A stretch of DNA of 64,000 nt, from the NCBI GenBank assembly GCA_021234155.1, contig JAJEKV010000010.1, positions 15,097,329 to 15,161,328 on the forward strand, read 5' to 3'. Of the stretch, positions 59,169 to 64,000 are shown piece by piece. The translations under genes were made by a program, and so were the position numbers. Within the stretch, counting starts at the first letter, position 1; each line of letters opens with the position of its first letter. Under the pieces are notes generated by a model that did not search any database, was not told the origin of the DNA, and saw nothing but the letters and a program-made list of their open reading frames with translations. The DNA comes from Isoetes taiwanensis. Lineage: Eukaryota; Streptophyta; Lycopodiopsida; Isoetales; Isoetaceae.

Positions 59169-59760
59169 TACTACAAGAGGATGCCTCGCTAGACGCCGTA
59201 AATCGGCCGTAGCCTCACAAATCGTATTGGAATGCCTGTAGCCGACCGGGTCGATGCTTTTAGCCGACGACAGGGTCAGACTATATTACCCGACGACAGC
59301 CGTGATGATGCGCCGATAAATCATCACCAACGCCGAGTTGCGTCGTGAGTAATCACAGTTAATAATGACATCGAGTTGCGCCGAGTAATCACAAAGTTAA
59401 TAGGCCCATAATTAGTCGTAAAAATCACAAATTTTAGTAGTCGACTTGCATCGAAAGTTATCGCTTAAATTTTACCAAAACGATTAGTCGTTAATCGCTA
59501 CCTTTAAGAGGCCGGGCCAGACGCGTAATTCTATGGTCAAGCTATTAGTCGCCATTGATCGCCATTAATAATCAGGTTTAGTCGACAGAGTCGTGGCATT
59601 AGTCATTTATACTAATGCTTTAGGGGTGGAGATGAGGTCGTATTCTTAGTCATGATATCGGGTCAAACAATGGTCACCTATTAGTCAAATTATGAAAACC
59701 GGCTATTATATAACTGCACGAAGCTACTTCAATAGTCGATAAGAATAGATAAGCCTGAGG
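59169..59760 (+). mobile_element. Left end of a second CACTA-like element
   Basis: TACTACAAGAGG at 59169 resembles the common plant CACTA terminus CACTACAAGAAA with a changed first base. It is followed by several hundred bp rich in TTAGTCG, GTCGTTAATCGC and TAATCAC units in both orientations, typical of subterminal repeats. The opposite end was not found before 64000. Confidence 0.55.
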
Positions 59761-61000
59761 TCAATTCAATTAATTGCAAATTTCAATAAGAGAGAATAAT
59801 AGCGACTTCACATTACAAGATATACACATTAATGATCTACTTCCGCTAGTTCGAAAGATATATACTTCCTAAGTGTTCGGAAAATTTTAGAACAAGAGTG
59901 TCATTGTTTCCGTGATGTTAGTACTTCAAACGCTTTGAATTGACTTATATTAAGTAATGTTTTTAGCCATTGAATTTCATCCACAAAGTCGTGGCTCAAG
60001 TTTCTCACGATGATCTTATGGGTCAGCCTCTTGCCTTTTTTTCCGCGAAGGAACCAATGGTCAGCATCCTAAAAATCATCTTATAGTGCCTTTAATAGCT
60101 TTCAAAATCGCTCAATGTAATGCGCTTTAATTAGACTTCATATCCACATAAGCTAACGACTTCATATCCGGGCTTATATGTGTCACCATAAGGAGCCTGT
60201 ATTATTCACTGAAATGCTGCTGATTCCATCTACAACATTGACCATCATAACATCATATTTTTAACAATGTATACATGCAAGTTATACTCCCAATTGTGAT
60301 GTTTCTATCAATTCTTTCTGTCGTCCAAACTGTCAATCCAAACAAGCATGCTATTGAGATGCATGCGTGTACACTTTTGCCTTTTAACCAAATATGTCAT
60401 AGCTCATCATTAAACAAAATTTTCCTGCAATACCTTAAGAAATATAAAGCCCTTTGTATTCTTATATTCAAAGCAGAATATACTGTGAGTTCTTGTATCA
60501 TGCATCCTTTATTTCATAGAAACTATCTCAGAACTACAAATGACCGCGATCCATAATATCCCATTTATCCAAACACACCTGCATTTTCCTATATTCCCTT
60601 ATGAATATTACATGCTATCTCTATCTGACCATTCAACAGCAGAAATGTGGAAAAAATCGTATATTCTTCAAATGATAAACTTCCAGAAATCAGGCATAGC
60701 CTAAAAACAAACATTATCTCAAGATAGATTTATCATGTAATGCAATGTCTTATTTATTGTGCCTAAAACTTATGAGCAATAATTTAAGCATAAAGACAGA
60801 ATTGAAATGGGTACCCTCTGTTTTGTAAGTGTAATGATACAGTCTCACAGAATTCAGAAATATATGTTGAGCCTCCAGTAGAGTTTAGGGTTGTTGGGTC
60901 TACATGTGCCAAATCTTCCATCCAGCATGCTTGTACTCGCCATGTAAAATATGCATCCAAACATCCAAAATATTAAAGATTGAGATGAAGATCAAGTTAC
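59760..61000. other. Interior of the CACTA-like region, nothing firm
   Basis: Only short frames. A stretch at 60850-60960 is open on both strands without a recognisable protein. Confidence 0.35.
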
Positions 61001-62212
61001 CTGTAAATCCAAAGTAGACTCAAACATTGAAAGAAATGGTAATGAGGCAAGGTTAATATAAGAAAGTGGTCTTGCGGCTGGCTCATCGCCTCTCACCAAC
61101 CATAATCCAATTTAAACAGTTACCATGATCAATTTTATATCTGCATACGCTTACAAAGTAGTGATACCCAACTATAATCCAGTTCAAGGAATGCAAGATC
61201 CCCACTCTACATATCCACAAGTATTTGATGTCCACAAGGATTTAATGGCAAGCTTCATTTGCATGTCATGCAGTTGTATTTGACAAACCGTGATCAAGAT
61301 TTAATGCAGAATGGCTTAGAAGATATGTTCATGCCTGAATTTAAGCCCCAAGCAACAAATTCATATAGACATCTAATTATGCCTTGCATGTCAACATGCT
61401 TACGGAAAAGTCAGTATTTATTAAATTATCAAAAACAACCATTTTATATTCTACCATAAAATGTTGGTGGGCCTCCTATGGATTTTATACCACCTTGCAT
61501 TTTCTGTATCTGCATACCAGTTATACAGGCCACTTTTCATTTCCCCAATTCTATTCTCAAGAAAACTGTGGCATATGAGTCTCCAAATAAGCAGGGTATT
61601 ATACTTAACCTTCTCAAGTGGTGGCATGCAGAATATGATAGAGTAAATCTATAGCTCTATGATAATTATTCCATACAATTTAATTATATCCTCTTTACGT
61701 AAAGGAACCATCCAAGAGAGGTACCCTAAGAGAATAATTCTACGCCAAGTAGGTGTAATGAATTTCCTACAACAGATTAAGGTAGATAAACTAGGGCAGA
61801 TCTGTTTATGCCTTCAAAGTAGTGAGGACATTTCCTGTCTAAACTTTTAAAATTGATTGCTCAATGCAAAAAAGCAACGTAAAATGGAAACTACTGCTAA
61901 GAGAAACCTGGCTGAATTGAAGCTCCTCTACTCTCAAATCGTCAGCATCCAATGGAGCATCGTCCACAGCTTCTGGAGCAGCAGCACTATTAGTGCCATC
62001 TTCATTTGGCTGCAGGATGTGCCACTGTTTTCCTCCCATTTGCATAGTGCATTAAGATCAAAGCATGCAAGCCTGATCAGATCCAAACGATCTTGCTAGA
62101 TCCAAAAACAATGAAGAATATAAGATGTTTCTTTGAACATTGCAGCCAGATCAAGACTTATATTCTGATTAAGTCCATCAGATCCTACCTTTGTTTGCTT
62201 GGGTTTAGCCAT
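61001..62212 (-). CDS. Possible spliced gene or captured gene fragment, unknown
   Basis: Minus-strand pieces look like exons. Exon a (62212-62189) gives MAKPKQTK and ends AAG|GTAGG. Exon b (62024-61908, exactly 39 codons) gives WHILQPNEDGT...DDAPLDADDLRVEELQFSQ between an upstream CAG and CAG|GTTTC. Exon c ends at 61001 (CAG|GTAAC) and contains GDEPAARPLSYINLASLPF; its 5' edge is uncertain. The phases of a and b are compatible. I do not recognise the protein. It could be a real host gene continuing outside, or a fragment captured by the neighbouring CACTA-like element. Confidence 0.3.
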
Positions 62213-64000
62213 GTGGGAAGGCTAAACCCTCTGTCAAGCAGAGCCACCCTACATTATACTTAGTTTTCTTTTGTTCATTCTCTGGGCGCCAGATGGACCC
62301 AGCAGAACAAAGCGACATTGATTTCTTGTTTCCAAATGTTCAACCTATGTGTTCCCAAATGTCAGTCCATTTCCTAAAACGGTGGTCTGGCTGCAGCATG
62401 TCGTATATCTGTCTTGAGGCTTTCGTTCTGATTTTCAAATTAGTAAGCATGTGTACATGCCCTAATGTAAAAGCAGAACTGATCGTTGCTGCAAATCCGG
62501 CAGCCCAATCCTACCAGAGCCCATGAGCTCCATTCTCCTGGAATACTCGCTGAATAATCGCTCTGATCTGTGTACACAGTAATGCAAGAATCAAACCCAT
62601 CTTGAATCATGATTTAGATTCCGCTGATCGCCTTGCACAGGCTGTTCATAGTGCATCATTTCGTTGCAAACGAATAAACTCAAGCAATGGTATCGCGGCA
62701 AGCTGGCCGCCGTGAACATTTCTCTTCCTGGACTCCTCTAAGACATTTGGGAAGTAATTTTTACAAAAACAGCAACTCAAGCAAACAACTTACAATAAAT
62801 GCCTATGGGTTTAAGCAGCACACAGGATTTGACCCTAGAGCCATTGCTGTCAAATCCATGGAATTGTCTATGAATCTATTGATATGAGTTTCGGTTCATA
62901 ACAACCATAGTATTTCCACGGCAGTATCTAATCAGCAAATGAGAAACATAACAAAGGTCTCATTTTAAACATTTATCATCTTTTATAGGTTTGCCTAATG
63001 GAAATGAAGTTAGTAATGTTTAGAATTAGTAATGCTCCAGTTGAAGCTATGGGAAGGGCTTTAATGTGTTTATTAATGTAGCCTCACAAAAGTTGTTCCC
63101 CCTCGTAATATAATTAGATCAATTTTAAATGGCCCGGTTTGATATCCGCAACCCCAACTTAGGTGTTAGTTTGTTGGGTGCTAGATATAGTTGCAAGTTT
63201 AAGGGACATCTTATGATGGAGGGCTTCTAGAGAACTAGAGAACCAATGGGTTGGGCCGAGGAATGACCGTGGCAATGTCAACAGCAATCGCAAAGTGTAG
63301 TAAAGAATATTTTTTAATAACCTCAATGTTTCCTAAAACTAGCTTAGCATTTTATGTAATTTACTAAGCAAAAGTAATACAAAGATGGGACCCATATTTA
63401 CTCTCTCCTCCCACAACATAATCAGAAAGTATAATGGCAAGATCCATCTCCACAAATTTCTCCTTTGCCAAAAACAAACCTATTTTTTGTTGGGTATGTA
63501 ACATGCAACTGACAGAGTGTCAAGTTTGTTCTATGATTTTGTCACAAAACCGACAGAGGGCACTCCATTTGTAAAGGCCAGCTACAAATCGACGATGGCC
63601 ACGCTTTTACTTAAGCAAGCGTAGGACAGCACCTTTCACTTCTTTCTCAGATACTCAAACTGTGACATTCCATATCCATAGCGCATAGCCATCGCATTCC
63701 AAGCTTGGGAAAAAGATGGGCAATGGAATGGTGTGGTGCATTGGGTTGGTTGCATGCTAGAAAGGGGACTATTATCAAAATTCATCACCAAAGAATCGCC
63801 CATTCGAGCATCCAATCTTTTATCTTCCCTCTATTTTTTTTCTTTCCAATCAATTCTTACCAAGCTGTCGAAATTGCGCTTAGCAGATCCTAAGCAGAGG
63901 CATCATTTATAGGTCCGCACTCCAAACAAGGGATCGGGAACTCCCTATTCATTGCAAGAGTATAACCTCGTAATAGTATGCATTTAGGAGCGATTTTCCC
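62213..64000. other. AT-rich DNA to window end, nothing recognised
   Basis: Short frames at 62293-62526 and 62687-62887 carry no known motif. On the minus strand 62480-62330 there is a brief coding-like run (RTKASRQIYDMLQPDHRFRK) that might be another exon of the preceding candidate, but splice context is unclear. Confidence 0.35.

Noticed and set aside
62189-62212. MAKPKQTK at a possible gene start, compared with the H3 tail
   Set aside because: Only KQT is shared, there is no H3 fold nearby, and the exon joins an unrelated sequence; similarity judged to be chance.

Overview
This window is nuclear DNA from a land plant with a repeat-rich genome. I base that on an LTR retrotransposon primed by initiator tRNA-Met, Ty3/gypsy elements of the chromovirus and Tat/Athila types, CACTA-type DNA transposons, an L1-like LINE tail and the absence of dense genes. 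The species cannot be told. No tRNA, rRNA, CRISPR or bacterial feature was seen.

Almost everything from 1 kb to 56.5 kb is one stack of nested transposons. Target-site duplications (TSDs) and an empty-site copy let the order be read directly. The bottom layer is an old minus-strand chromovirus (A1, 1979-5360), next to an LTR remnant of the same family (A0, 1060-1818). Into its integrase landed a plus-strand Tat/Athila-like element (C, 5' LTR 5361-5956). C was then split by three insertions: chromovirus B (6026-30421, TSD CACCC), a 7.4 kb terminal-inverted-repeat element D (31562-38932), and a CACTA element E (43379-53122, TSD TTT). B itself carries a further insertion in its left LTR: N (7197-18221, TSD CTAAG), a relative of C in the opposite orientation. 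C resumes after E with the end of integrase and an extra downstream ORF, and is lost near 56.5 kb. Its 3' LTR and the rest of A1 are not in the window.

The most interesting part is inside B, between its primer binding site (28744-28755) and gag (about 24.4 kb). This 4.3 kb stretch holds two additional gene modules in the element's own orientation. Each has two roughly 65 bp imperfect palindromes, then a TATA box (CTATAAATA), then an ORF. The right-hand ORF (28112 to 26815) is recognisably a histone H3. It begins MARTKQTARK, and after a long basic and proline-rich insertion it ends with the H3 fold, from the ALREIR-like segment through the QRLVRE and EAYLVGLFED equivalents to a KRVT...KGER-like C-terminus. 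The left-hand ORF (26110 to 24571) shows weaker signs of histone folds resembling H2B followed by H2A. A chromovirus carrying its own promoter-equipped histone-like genes is, as far as I know, not a described arrangement.

The last 7.5 kb (56.5-64 kb) is AT-rich. It contains one end of a second CACTA-like element near 59169 and a possible short spliced gene, or gene fragment, on the minus strand at 61.0-62.2 kb.
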